From the NCBI GenBank assembly GCA_016795285.1, contig JAEUIC010000005.1, positions 434,001-498,000 on the forward strand: 64,000 bases of DNA, written 5' to 3'. Both the position numbers and the translations under genes were made by a program. The notes under the pieces are model-generated. The model was not told the DNA's origin. It did no database searches and was given only the letters and a program-made list of their open reading frames with translations. Below are positions 31,778 to 40,152 of this stretch, in pieces. This stretch comes from Planctomycetota bacterium. GTDB lineage: Bacteria; Planctomycetota; B15-G4; SIAN01. Within the stretch, counting starts at the first letter, position 1, and each line of letters starts with the position of its first letter.

Positions 31778-34700
31778 TCAGGCGCCGTTGCCGTGGCACT
31801 TCTTGAACTTCTGGCCGCTGCCGCACGGGCAGGGATCGTTGCGTCCGACGTCGGCGTAGGCGGGATTGCGCGCGGCGGGACGCGCCGGCGGCTTCGCGGG
31901 CGTCGCGCCGCTCGCCGGGGGAGCGGCGGGCGGCATCGCGAGCGGTCGCTGCGGCACGATCGCCGGGCGACCGAGGTTCGCCGGCACCACGATCGGCGGC
32001 GTCGGCGCGGCGGCCGGCGCAGCCGAGGGGGCCGCGGCGGAGTCGGACGCAGCGGACGACGAGGGGGTCGACGGCGCGACCGCCGGTGCAGCGGTCGGCG
32101 CGGCGGTCGGCGCCGCTGCGGACGGCGCGGGGCGCGCGACCGGCGGGCGCAGCGCGGCTTGCGCCGGCGACGCGACCGCGCGCGCGCCCGACGGCGCTTC
32201 GGCCGGCGCGGCCGGCTTCAAGCGGTAGAGGAGCGTCAGCACCTCGTCGCCGATCGACGCGAGCATCTCCTCGAACATCCGGAACGACTCTTTCTTGTAC
32301 TCGTTCTTCGGATCGATCTGCCCGTAGCTGCGCAGGCCGATGCCCGAGCGCAGCGCGTCGAGGTTGATCAGGTGGTCCTTCCACTTGGTGTCGATCACGT
32401 TCAGCAGCAGGTAGCGCTCGAGGCGGCGCATCATGTCGGGCGTCAGCTCGGCCTCGCGCTCGACGTAGAGCTTCTCCGCCGCCTCCCCGAGCGCCTTCTC
32501 GAGCTCCTCGCGCTCGCGCCCGAAGAACGCGGCGCCGTCGACCTTGGTGCCGATCTTCGCGTTCACCGCCTGCGCCGCCTCGGCGTACTGCGCCGCTTCC
32601 GGCTTCTCGCCGATGTAGGTCGAGACCGCCCGCTCGACGTGCTCGCGGATCATCTCGGTCACGCGCTCGCGGCAGTCGGCCCCCTCGAGCACCTCCTGGC
32701 GCAGGCCGTAGACCGTGCGGCGCTGCTTGTCCATCACCTCGTCGTACTCGAGGAGGTTCTTGCGGATGTCGAAGTTGCGCCCCTCGATGCGCTTCTGCGC
32801 CCGGCGGATCGAGCGCGACACCATGCCGCTCTGGATGTCGACGTCCTCGGTCATGCCGACCAGCTCGAGGATGCGCTGCACGCGGTCGTTGGCGAACACG
32901 CGCATCAGGTCGTCTTCGAGCGACAGGTAGAAGCGCGAGCTGCCGGGGTCGCCCTGGCGAGCGCAGCGGCCGCGCAGCTGGTTGTCGATGCGCCGCGCCT
33001 CGTGCCGCTCGGTGCCGAGCACGTGCAGGCCGCCGGCCGCGATGACGCGCTGCTTCTCCTCCTCGCACTGCACCTTGAACTGGGCGAGGAGCTCCTCGAA
33101 GCGCTCCGGGGCGCCGAGCTTGCGCGACTCGGTGCGGGCGAGGTACTCGGGGTTGCCGCCGAGCAGGATGTCGGTGCCGCGGCCGGCCATGTTGGTGGCG
33201 ATCGTCACGGCGGCGTAGCGCCCCGCCTGCGCGATGATCTCCGCCTCGCGCTCGTGGAACTTGGCGTTCAGCACGTTGTGCGGCACGCCCGCCTTGACGG
33301 CGTCGCGCGCATCGGCGGCCCGCGCGATCCCCTCCATCCAGAAGGCGAGGTCGGCCTTCGGCGCCAGCTCCACCACGCGATCGGCCAGCGCGCGCGCCTT
33401 CTTGCCGTCGAGGCGCGCCGGCGTGGCGAGCGCCGCGGTCAGCTCCGCCTTGAAGTCGTCCGGCAGCTTCGCCTTGGCGAGCGACGCCTCGGCGTGCTTG
33501 GCGCGCCGCAGCACCACGTCCGACATCAGCTGCGGATCGGAGAGGTAGCGCGACAGCAGCTCGGACTTCTCGATGCTGACGGTGCCGACCAGCACCGGGC
33601 GGCCGAGGCGGTGCTGCTCGACGATCTCCTGCACGACGAAGGGGAACTTCTCCTTCTGCGAGCGGTAGATCACGTCGTCGTGGTCGACGCGCACGTTCTT
33701 GCGGTTGGTCGGGATCTGGACGACGTCGAGGTTGTAGATCTTGCTGAACTCGGCCGCCTCGGTGATGGCGGTGCCGGTCATGCCGGCGATCTTCGAGTAG
33801 AGCTTGAAGTAGTTCTGGTAGGTGATCGTCGCGAGGGTCTGGTTCTCCTCGCGGATGCGGATCCCTTCCTTCGCCTCGACCGCCTGGTGGAGGCCGTCCG
33901 ACCAGCGCCGCCCCTGCTGCATGCGGCCGGTGAACTCGTCGACGATCACGATCTCCTGCGAGCCGTCCTCGCCGGGCCGCTTCACGTAGTGGACGTCGAG
34001 CTTGTAGAGGTTGTGGGCCTTGAGGGCGCACTCGATGTGGTGCGGCCAGTCCATGTGCGGGCCGTCGTAGAAGGTCGGCACGCCGACCAGCCGCTGCGCC
34101 TCCTCGATGCCGTCGTCGGTGAGGATGACGCCGTGCTCCTTCTCCTTCACCTCGAAGTGGACGTCCTTCTTCAACCGCCGCGCGACGCCGTCCGCGATGT
34201 AGTACTTGCGGGTCGACTGCTCCGGCATGCCGGAGATGATCAGCGGCGTGCGCGCCTCGTCGACGAGGATCGAGTCGACCTCGTCGATGATCGCGAAGTG
34301 CAGCTGCTTCTGGACCTGCAGCTCGGCGCGCGACTTCATGTGGTCGCGCAGGTAGTCGAAGCCGAACTCGCTGTTGGTGCCGTAGACGATGTCGCAGGCG
34401 TACTGCGAGAGCCGCTCGGCCGGATCCATCTGGCTCTGGATGCAGCCGACGGTCAAGCCGAGGTAGGCGTGCACCTTGCCCATCCAGTCGGCGTCGCGGC
34501 GGGCGAGGTAGTCGTTGACGGTGACGATGAAGCAGCCGCGTCCCGCCAGCGCGTTCAGGTAGGCCGGGCAGGTCGAGACCAGCGTCTTGCCTTCGCCGGT
34601 CGACATCTCGGCGATGCGCCCCTCGTGGAGGACGACGCCGCCCATCAGCTGCACGTCGAAATGGCGCAGTCCGATCGCGCGCTTCGACGCCTCGCGCACC

Positions 34701-35017
34701 TGCGCGAACGCCTCGGGCAGGATCTCGCGCAGGATCTTGGCCTGCTCCTCGCGCGACTTGCCCTTCAGCCGCTCCTTCCACGCCGCCGTCTGCGCCTGCA
34801 TCTCGGCTTGCGAGCGCGCCTCGGCCTGCGGCGCGATGGCATCGATGCGCGCCACGATGGCGCGGTAGCCATCGAGCAGACGCGAGTTGCGCGAGCGGAA
34901 CACCTTGCGCAGCACGCCGCCGGAGCGCTCGCCGAGGACCTCGAACTTCTCGCCGATCCAGCGGCCGAACCGCTCGATGAGCTCGACGTCCTTGCTGACC
35001 TTGTCGCTGTCGCCCAT
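31778..35017 (-). CDS. secA: Protein translocase ATPase SecA (with insertion and Ala/Pro-rich tail)
   Basis: SecA is the cytosolic motor that drives preproteins through SecYEG. The 1079-residue protein has Walker A MSTGEGKTL (138-146), IVTVNDYLARRDADWMG, IIDEVDSILVDEARTPLIISG (243-263), MTGTAITEAAEF and TNMAGRGTDILLGGNPEYL (609-627). Further signatures are GLHVLGTERHEARRIDNQLRGR and RQGDPGSSRFYLSLEDD. It ends in a SEC-C zinc motif DPCPCGSGQKFKKCHG. Two unusual parts are an insertion of about 85 residues (491-578) between SIEKSELLSRYL and GVPHNVLNAKF, where E. coli has about five, and an Ala/Pro/Ser-rich linker of about 90 residues before the zinc motif. The ATG at 35017 is the conserved start. 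Confidence 0.97.
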   Translation of the reverse strand: MGDSDKVSKDVELIERFGRWIGEKFEVLGERSGGVLRKVFRSRNSRLLDGYRAIVARIDAIAPQAEARSQAEMQAQTAAWKERLKGKSREEQAKILREILPEAFAQVREASKRAIGLRHFDVQLMGGVVLHEGRIAEMSTGEGKTLVSTCPAYLNALAGRGCFIVTVNDYLARRDADWMGKVHAYLGLTVGCIQSQMDPAERLSQYACDIVYGTNSEFGFDYLRDHMKSRAELQVQKQLHFAIIDEVDSILVDEARTPLIISGMPEQSTRKYYIADGVARRLKKDVHFEVKEKEHGVILTDDGIEEAQRLVGVPTFYDGPHMDWPHHIECALKAHNLYKLDVHYVKRPGEDGSQEIVIVDEFTGRMQQGRRWSDGLHQAVEAKEGIRIREENQTLATITYQNYFKLYSKIAGMTGTAITEAAEFSKIYNLDVVQIPTNRKNVRVDHDDVIYRSQKEKFPFVVQEIVEQHRLGRPVLVGTVSIEKSELLSRYLSDPQLMSDVVLRRAKHAEASLAKAKLPDDFKAELTAALATPARLDGKKARALADRVVELAPKADLAFWMEGIARAADARDAVKAGVPHNVLNAKFHEREAEIIAQAGRYAAVTIATNMAGRGTDILLGGNPEYLARTESRKLGAPERFEELLAQFKVQCEEEKQRVIAAGGLHVLGTERHEARRIDNQLRGRCARQGDPGSSRFYLSLEDDLMRVFANDRVQRILELVGMTEDVDIQSGMVSRSIRRAQKRIEGRNFDIRKNLLEYDEVMDKQRRTVYGLRQEVLEGADCRERVTEMIREHVERAVSTYIGEKPEAAQYAEAAQAVNAKIGTKVDGAAFFGREREELEKALGEAAEKLYVEREAELTPDMMRRLERYLLLNVIDTKWKDHLINLDALRSGIGLRSYGQIDPKNEYKKESFRMFEEMLASIGDEVLTLLYRLKPAAPAEAPSGARAVASPAQAALRPPVARPAPSAAAPTAAPTAAPAVAPSTPSSSAASDSAAAPSAAPAAAPTPPIVVPANLGRPAIVPQRPLAMPPAAPPASGATPAKPPARPAARNPAYADVGRNDPCPCGSGQKFKKCHGNGA

Positions 35018-35115
35018 GAGCCGTCCTGCCGCCCGCCGAGTCCGGCGCGGCTCCGGGGGGTGGAAGCGGCCGGCGTCGCCCCGCGAGCTTCGGGGGCGGC
35101 GCAAAAGGATCGCGA

Positions 35116-35144
35116 GTGTTAACGCCGCTGCGCGAGAGCGTCAA
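35116..35144 (-). promoter_or_regulatory. Candidate secA promoter
   Basis: TTGACG (35144-35139), a 17-bp spacer and TAACAC (35121-35116) lie about 100 bases before the secA start, in the 154-bp gap after the response-regulator gene. Confidence 0.35.
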
Positions 35145-35171
35145 CTCGCCGCAGCGCCGCTGCGATAGCAA

Positions 35172-36056
35172 TCAGCGCACCAACGCCTCGATGAAGTAGA
35201 GCAGCACGTCCGCCTGGAAGGGCTTGATGAGGAACGCCTTCGCGCCGGCCGGCGGTTTGTCGCCGAGCGGCCGCAAGCTGGACAGAAGGACGGGGATGGC
35301 GGAACGCAGGGGGTCCTGCTGGAGCCGCGCGCAGACCTCCTGCCCGGTCAGCTTCGGCATGTCGCAGTCGAGGATGATCAGGTGGTGGCGCGCCGGGTCG
35401 GCCGCCGCGAGCCCCGCCTCGCCGTCGCGCTCGAGGTCGACGTCGTAGCCGCGCGAGCCGAGGAACGCCGCGAGCGTCTCGCCGGCGAAACGGTCGTCAT
35501 CGACCACGAGGATCCGCTTCTCCTTGCGCTTCACCGCGCACTGCTGCCCCTCGGTGAGGTGGGTCACCAGGTCGAGCAGCGTCGGCAGCCCCTCCGCGTT
35601 CCAGCGCTCCTCGATGCGCTGCTTCAGCTGCGCGTTGTAGGCCTGCAGCTCGGCGAAGGCGCGCACCTCCTCGGTGTCGCGCGGGTCGGGCTCGAACATC
35701 CACTCGTGCGTGTCGACCTGGAGGAAGTACTCCCCCATGATCAGCTGCTCGCCGAGCACCAGCTTCATCAGCGGGAAGCGCGGATTGCCGAGCTGCAGCA
35801 GGTACTGGTCGACCAGCCGCTCGAGCGGGAGCTTGCGCTGCTTCTCGGGCGGCAGCGCGGGGTCGAGCGGCTCGACGCGCTTCGGCGGCTCGTGCTTGAA
35901 GAGGCCGAGCTCGGGCGCGAGCAGCAGCGCGACCGACTGCCCCTCGAGCGGCGGCAGCTTCGGCCGGCGGGCGGCCGCCTCGTCGCCCCACGCGATCTCG
36001 AGGTAGATCTCGATCGCGCGCGCGACCGCGGCGGCCGGGATCTCGGAGAGCTTCAC
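35172..36056 (-). CDS. Response regulator with unrecognised N-terminal domain
   Basis: The 294-residue protein has a receiver domain at its C-terminus (about 180-294). It shows RILVVDDDRFAGETLAAFL (acidic pocket Asp186-188), HHLIILDCDMPKLTGQE with phospho-acceptor Asp230, the LLSS switch serine and AFLIKPF with Lys278. The N-terminal 175 residues match no family I know; they include LPLERLVDQYLLQLGNPRFP and a helical stretch at 130-160. The order is unusual because receivers normally lead. It has no DNA-binding domain. The GTG start overlaps the pyrD stop (GTGA), with GAAGG upstream, so it is translated with pyrD. The cognate kinase is not adjacent. Confidence 0.85.
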   Translation of the reverse strand: MKLSEIPAAAVARAIEIYLEIAWGDEAAARRPKLPPLEGQSVALLLAPELGLFKHEPPKRVEPLDPALPPEKQRKLPLERLVDQYLLQLGNPRFPLMKLVLGEQLIMGEYFLQVDTHEWMFEPDPRDTEEVRAFAELQAYNAQLKQRIEERWNAEGLPTLLDLVTHLTEGQQCAVKRKEKRILVVDDDRFAGETLAAFLGSRGYDVDLERDGEAGLAAADPARHHLIILDCDMPKLTGQEVCARLQQDPLRSAIPVLLSSLRPLGDKPPAGAKAFLIKPFQADVLLYFIEALVR

Positions 36057-36997
36057 GCCTTCGCCCCGCTCGCGGCGCGATGGGCGCGGCCGACGTGGTC
36101 GCGCGGCGACGACGCGCCCGCCTGCTCGAGCAGCGCCGGCAGCCGCGTCGCGATCTCGCGCAGCACGAACGGGTTGCGGAACGTCGCGGTGCCGACCTGC
36201 ACCGCGCGCGCGCCGGCGGCGAGGAACTCCATCACGTCCTCGGCGCACTCGACGCCGCCCGCCGCGACGATCGGCAGGCCGGTCTTCCGGAACGCGGTGT
36301 AGACGAGGTACATCGCCTGCGGCTTCAGCGCCGGTCCCGAGAAGCCGCCGTGGCCGGCGCCGAGCCGCGGCTTGCCGGTCCGCCAATCGAGCGCGAGGCC
36401 GAGCGCCGTGTTGCTGAGCGTGAGCGCGTCGGCGCCGCCCGCCTTGCAGGCGAGCGCGATCTCGGCGATGTCGGCCACGTTGGGCGCGAGCTTGGCGAAC
36501 AGCGGCAGCGCGATCTGGCGGCGGACGTGGCGCACGCACTGCTCCGCCAGTTCGGGACTCTTCGCGAAGGGGAAGCCCGACTCGACGTTCGGGCAGCTCA
36601 GGTTGAGCTCGACGGCATGGAAGGCGTCGGGCGCGGCCGCCAGCGCGGCGGCGAGCTTGGCGCCGATCACCTCGAACTCGCCGACCCGCTCGCCGGCGAC
36701 GTTCACCACCAGCGCGCTGGTGCGACCGCGCAGCCGCGGCAGGGTGACCGCGATCAGGTGATCGACGCCTTCGTTCGGCAGTCCGATCGAGTTGAGGATG
36801 CCGCCCGCCACCTCGACGATGCGCGGCGGCGGGTTGCCGCGCCGCGGATGGAGCGTCACCGTCTTCAGGACGACCGCGCCCGGCTCGCGCAGGTCGATCC
36901 AGCTCGCCATCTCGTCTTCGTGGCCGAAGGTGCCCGAAGCGGAGAGCAGCGGATTCACCAGCGAGAGACCCCCGACCTCCGTCCCGAGCGTCGCCAC
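36053..36997 (-). CDS. pyrD: Dihydroorotate dehydrogenase, class 1B type catalytic subunit
   Basis: This FMN enzyme oxidises dihydroorotate to orotate in pyrimidine synthesis. The 314-residue protein has GLSLVNPLLSASGTFGHE, LKTVTLHPRRGNPPPRIVE, NSIGLPNEGVDH, the active-site loop VELNLSCPNVESGFPFAKSPE with catalytic Cys, LFAKLAPNVADI, LTLSNTALGLALD, GFSGPALKPQAMYLV and the FMN phosphate-binding PIVAAGGVECAEDVMEFLAAGARAVQ. The Cys nucleophile marks class 1, and the sequence is closest to 1B (PyrDB), which usually needs PyrK. PyrK is not in the window. It starts with GTG 22 bp after lspA and overlaps the response-regulator gene. Confidence 0.94.
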   Translation of the reverse strand: MATLGTEVGGLSLVNPLLSASGTFGHEDEMASWIDLREPGAVVLKTVTLHPRRGNPPPRIVEVAGGILNSIGLPNEGVDHLIAVTLPRLRGRTSALVVNVAGERVGEFEVIGAKLAAALAAAPDAFHAVELNLSCPNVESGFPFAKSPELAEQCVRHVRRQIALPLFAKLAPNVADIAEIALACKAGGADALTLSNTALGLALDWRTGKPRLGAGHGGFSGPALKPQAMYLVYTAFRKTGLPIVAAGGVECAEDVMEFLAAGARAVQVGTATFRNPFVLREIATRLPALLEQAGASSPRDHVGRAHRAASGAKA

Positions 36998-37019
36998 GTG
37001 ATCGCTCCCTCGAGCGGCG

Positions 37020-37643
37020 TCAGCTCGCCGCGGTGGGCGGCGAGGACGGCTTGCCGGCGCGCATCATGCCAAGCGCGAGGATGGCGACGCCGACGCAGAT
37101 CGCCGAGTCGGCGACGTTGAAGGCGGGGAACGGCTGGCAGAGCGGCACGCCGTCGAAGTAGACCTCGACGAAGTCGCGCACGCCGAGGTAGCGGAACGAG
37201 TCCCAGATGTTGCCGATGGCGCCGCCGAGGATCGCGCCGAGCGCGAGGCGCGCGCCGCGCTGCCCCGCCGGCAGGCTGCTGAGCAGGAAGAAGATCACCA
37301 GCACCGCGAGCGGCCGGACCAGCTTCAAGACGTGCGGATAGTCCTGGAACGCGCCCCACATCATCCCGGGGTTCAGCATCGTCACGAGGCGGAGCCACTC
37401 GCCCACGACCGGCTCCTTCGGCCGCGGCGCCTGGCGCCAGAACTCCTCGATGGTCGCGTACTGCGTGGGATCGACCTTGAGGTAGTCGAAGACCGCTTGC
37501 TTCGACCAGAGGTCGAGCACGAGGATCACCAGCGCCGCGCCCCAGAACAGCTTGGAACGCCAAGCGCTGCCGCGCACCGCGCCGCTTTGACCGGACTCGG
37601 AGTCGGCGACTCGATCAGCGACCGGCGGCTCCGCAGCGGCCAC
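37020..37643 (-). CDS. lspA: Lipoprotein signal peptidase (SPase II)
   Basis: LspA is an inner-membrane aspartic protease that removes signal peptides from prolipoproteins. The 207-residue protein has four hydrophobic helices and the conserved boxes: WSKQAVFDYL, TMLNPGMMWGAF, LGGAIGNIWDSF, VRDFVEVYF (first catalytic Asp) and FPAFNVADSAICVG (second catalytic Asp). The boxes are somewhat variant: NPGMMWGAF for the usual NxGaaf, and NIWDSF for NLIDR. A loop of about 25 residues (PTQYATIEEFWRQAPRP) after the first helix makes it longer than the typical 160. A GTG start with AGAGG upstream lies 7 bp after the dksA-like stop, so the two are co-transcribed. Confidence 0.93.
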   Translation of the reverse strand: MAAAEPPVADRVADSESGQSGAVRGSAWRSKLFWGAALVILVLDLWSKQAVFDYLKVDPTQYATIEEFWRQAPRPKEPVVGEWLRLVTMLNPGMMWGAFQDYPHVLKLVRPLAVLVIFFLLSSLPAGQRGARLALGAILGGAIGNIWDSFRYLGVRDFVEVYFDGVPLCQPFPAFNVADSAICVGVAILALGMMRAGKPSSPPTAAS

Positions 37644-37650
37644 GCGCCTC

Positions 37651-39084
37651 TCAGCTCTCCCCTTCGTGCGACTGCTGGCAGGTCACGCAGAGGCGCGCGA
37701 ACGGGAGGATCTCGAGACGCGCCAACGGGATCGGCGTCTGGCAGGTCTCGCACACGCCGAACTGCCCCTGGTCGCAGCGCACGAGCGCCTCGTCGACCTC
37801 GCGAGCCAGTTCCGCCTCGCTCTCGATCAAGCCGAGCGTGAAGTCCTGCTCGTAGTTGTCGGTGCCGGTGTCGGCGACGCTGTCGGACGAGTTGTCCTGC
37901 GCGGTCACCTTGAGCGCCTCGTCCTGCATCATGTTGAGGTCGGCCGCGAGCCGCGCCCGCCGCTGCAGGAGCAGTTCGCGGAAGTGGTCGAGCTGCTGGA
38001 TCGTCAGCTCCGCCGAGCGGCGCTTCTTGCTGCCCGAATCGAGCACCGGCTTCTCTTCGACGACGCGCTCCGCGCGCACGACCGTCGCCTTGCTGCCCTT
38101 CGCGCCGGGCTTCAGCGTCGAGACCTGCATCACCTGGATCTTGCGCGGCGGGGCGGCCGGAACTTCCGGCAGCTTCGGAGCCTTGGCCGACGCCTTGCCC
38201 TTCTCCTTCGCGCCGCCTGCGCCCTTGCCCTCCGAGCCGCCTTCCTTCACGTTGAGCTTCTCCGAGCTGTTCTTGGCGGTCTTGGACGATGCGCGCTTGC
38301 TCTCGCCACCCACGGCGGCAGCGCCGACGGCTGCAGGCGCGTTCTTCGCGGCGTTCTTGTCGCGGATCGCTTGCGCGAGCTTGTTCTTGAACGCCTCGCT
38401 CTTTGGCGCGCCCTCTTTCGGCGCGCCATCCTTCGCTGCGCCATCCTTCACCGGGGACTTCGCTTCGACCTTGCCGGTCGACTTGCCCTCCCCGGCCGGT
38501 TTCGCTGCCACCGGCTTCGCAGAGGTCGGCTTCGCCGCCGCGGACTTCTCGTTGGCAGCCTTCGTCGGTGCTGCCTTCGTCGGTGCTGCCTTCGTCGGGG
38601 CTGCCTTCGTCGGGGCAGCATTCGTCGGTGCTGCCTTCGCCGGCGCACCCTTCGCCGAATCCGCCTTCGCAGGCGCGGACTTCGACGCCATCGGCTTGGC
38701 CTTCGCCGCCTTCGATTCAGCCTTCGCAGCGGGCTTCGTCACCGACTTCGCAACCGACTTCTCGGCGGACTTGGCCGCGACCTTCGTCGCCGCCTTATCC
38801 GTCGGCTTCGCACTCGACCTCGGCGTCGCAGACTTCGAGGTCGCGGACTTCGGCGCCCCAGCCTTCGCCGGCTCAGCCTTCGCCGGCTCAGCCTTCGCCG
38901 GTTCAGCCTTCACCGCGCCAGACTTCGCTGCCGCGGCCGCCTTCGCCGGCGGCTTCGCCGTCGGGCGAGCGGCACGGCCGGCCTTCGGCGCGGCCTTCCC
39001 AGCTGGCGATCCAGCGGGCGGACGAGCTGCATCGGCGCGCCCCACGCGCCGCGCTTCAGTTCCCCGTTGATGCGTCTTTGCCAT
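37651..39084 (-). CDS. DksA/TraR-type zinc-finger protein with long histone-H1-like Lys/Ala/Pro tail
   Basis: The 477-residue protein has a conserved C-terminal DksA/TraR domain (about 370-477): LDHFRELLLQRRARLAADL, DSVADTGTDNYEQDFTLGL, the acidic helix ESEAELAREVDEALVRC and the C4 zinc finger CETCQTPIPLARLEI...CVTCQ (zinc binding is expected). DksA proteins bind the RNA polymerase secondary channel. The first ~300 residues are low complexity, almost only Lys, Ala, Pro, Ser and Thr, with repeats KAEPA, KSAT and KAAPT like eukaryotic H1 or bacterial AlgP tails. Such a tail would bind nucleic acid or polyanions (inference). It is in an operon with lspA behind a good promoter. Confidence 0.9.
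   Translation of the reverse strand: MAKTHQRGTEARRVGRADAARPPAGSPAGKAAPKAGRAARPTAKPPAKAAAAAKSGAVKAEPAKAEPAKAEPAKAGAPKSATSKSATPRSSAKPTDKAATKVAAKSAEKSVAKSVTKPAAKAESKAAKAKPMASKSAPAKADSAKGAPAKAAPTNAAPTKAAPTKAAPTKAAPTKAANEKSAAAKPTSAKPVAAKPAGEGKSTGKVEAKSPVKDGAAKDGAPKEGAPKSEAFKNKLAQAIRDKNAAKNAPAAVGAAAVGGESKRASSKTAKNSSEKLNVKEGGSEGKGAGGAKEKGKASAKAPKLPEVPAAPPRKIQVMQVSTLKPGAKGSKATVVRAERVVEEKPVLDSGSKKRRSAELTIQQLDHFRELLLQRRARLAADLNMMQDEALKVTAQDNSSDSVADTGTDNYEQDFTLGLIESEAELAREVDEALVRCDQGQFGVCETCQTPIPLARLEILPFARLCVTCQQSHEGES
38561..38635. repeat. Five 15-bp tandem repeats within the dksA-like gene
   Basis: The unit TTCGTCGGTGCTGCC occurs five times in a row with 0-3 changes (38561-38635), encoding repeated KAAPT on the minus strand. 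This can expand or contract by slippage without frameshift. Confidence 0.85.
38864..38908. repeat. Three 15-bp tandem repeats within the dksA-like gene
   Basis: The unit TTCGCCGGCTCAGCC is repeated three times (38864-38908; one base differs in the third copy), encoding KAEPA units in the Lys/Ala/Pro-rich tail. Confidence 0.85.
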
Positions 39085-39137
39085 TTGCCAGATAAGAAGT
39101 TACGTCGGCAAGGAATGGAGCCTGGGCGAGGGCGGGC

Positions 39138-39165
39138 ACTCTAGGAGGCGCCCCCTGGCAGTCAA
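39138..39165 (-). promoter_or_regulatory. Sigma70-type promoter of the dksA-like/lspA/pyrD run
   Basis: TTGACT (39165-39160), a 16-bp spacer ending CGCCTCC and TAGAGT (39143-39138) precede the dksA-like start by about 55 bases. This is one of the best promoter matches in the window. Confidence 0.55.
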
Positions 39166-39183
39166 GCGAGAAAAGGGCCAAGG

Positions 39184-40077
39184 ATGGGCGCCGAACCGCC
39201 TCCAACGACCGTTCGTCGCTTCCTCCATTGGGCCGGCGTCGAGGCGGGATTGCAGCCGCTCTCGGTCGCAGCGTATGGCCGCGACCTGCGCGCCTTCCTG
39301 CGCTGGCAACAGCCGCCCCGACCGTTCGCCGAAGTGCGTCCCGTCGACGTCCGCGCCTTCCTCGCCGCACAGACCGCCGCCGGCCTCGACCCGCGCACCG
39401 TCGCCCGCCGCCTCACCGCGCTGCGCCTGCTCTACCGCCTGCTCGCCTCCGAGGGGCCGATCGCCGATCCGACCCGCACGATCCCGCGGCCGACCCTGCA
39501 CGCCCCGCTGCCGAAGGTCCTCTCGCACGCCGACGTCGAGCGGCTGCTCGCCCACGTCGAGCCCGCCACCCCGCTCGGCCTGCGCGAGCGGCTGATCGTC
39601 GAGTGGCTCTACGGCACCGGCTGCCGCGTCTCCGAGCTCGCGAACCAGCAGCTCGCCCATGTCGATCTCGAGCTGAAGATCGCGCGTTGCACCGGCAAGG
39701 GCGGCAAGGAGCGCCTCCTGCTGCTCAATCCGCCGACGCTCGCGGCGCTGCGGAACTGGCTCGAGCGCGGGCGGCCGAAGCTGGCGCGCGACGGCTCCGG
39801 GGACGCGCTGCTCCTCTCGAAGAGCGGGCGGCCGCTCGAGCGGACCCGCCTCTTCCAGCTGATCCGGGCGCGCGCGCTGCGCTGCGGCATCGCGCGGCCG
39901 CTGTCACCGCACGGCCTGCGCCACTCCTTCGCGACCCACCTGCTCGAGGGGGGCGCCGACCTGCGCGTGGTGCAGGAGCTCCTCGGCCACGCGAGCCTCG
40001 CCACCACGCAGGTCTACACCCACGTCGACGTGACGCGCCTCAAGTCGGCCCACCAGAAGTTCCACCCGCGCGGCTGA
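39184..40077 (+). CDS. Tyrosine recombinase XerC/XerD family
   Basis: The 297-residue protein is a site-specific recombinase that probably resolves chromosome dimers at dif with a partner. It has an N-terminal SAM-like core-binding domain (LSVAAYGRDLRAFLRW). The catalytic domain has all residues: Arg in YGTGCRVSELANQ, Lys in CTGKGGKERLLLL, HxxR in SPHGLRHSFATHLLEGGADL, His in ELLGHASLATT and the nucleophile Tyr in QVYTHVDVTRL. The length is typical for XerC/XerD; which of the two cannot be decided. It is divergent from the dksA-like gene and faces uvrC (75 bp). There are no signs of a mobile element around it. Confidence 0.93.
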   Translation: MGAEPPPTTVRRFLHWAGVEAGLQPLSVAAYGRDLRAFLRWQQPPRPFAEVRPVDVRAFLAAQTAAGLDPRTVARRLTALRLLYRLLASEGPIADPTRTIPRPTLHAPLPKVLSHADVERLLAHVEPATPLGLRERLIVEWLYGTGCRVSELANQQLAHVDLELKIARCTGKGGKERLLLLNPPTLAALRNWLERGRPKLARDGSGDALLLSKSGRPLERTRLFQLIRARALRCGIARPLSPHGLRHSFATHLLEGGADLRVVQELLGHASLATTQVYTHVDVTRLKSAHQKFHPRG

Positions 40078-40152
40078 TCACGGCGCCAGCGTGTCGCGAG
40101 TGCGACCGCGGCAGCACGAACGCCGATGCCCGTGCCCGCCACGACGCCCGGC

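Noticed and set aside
39184..40077. Xer recombinase as an integrase of a mobile element
   Set aside because: It has the length and motifs of housekeeping XerC/D, and no att repeats or phage genes flank it.
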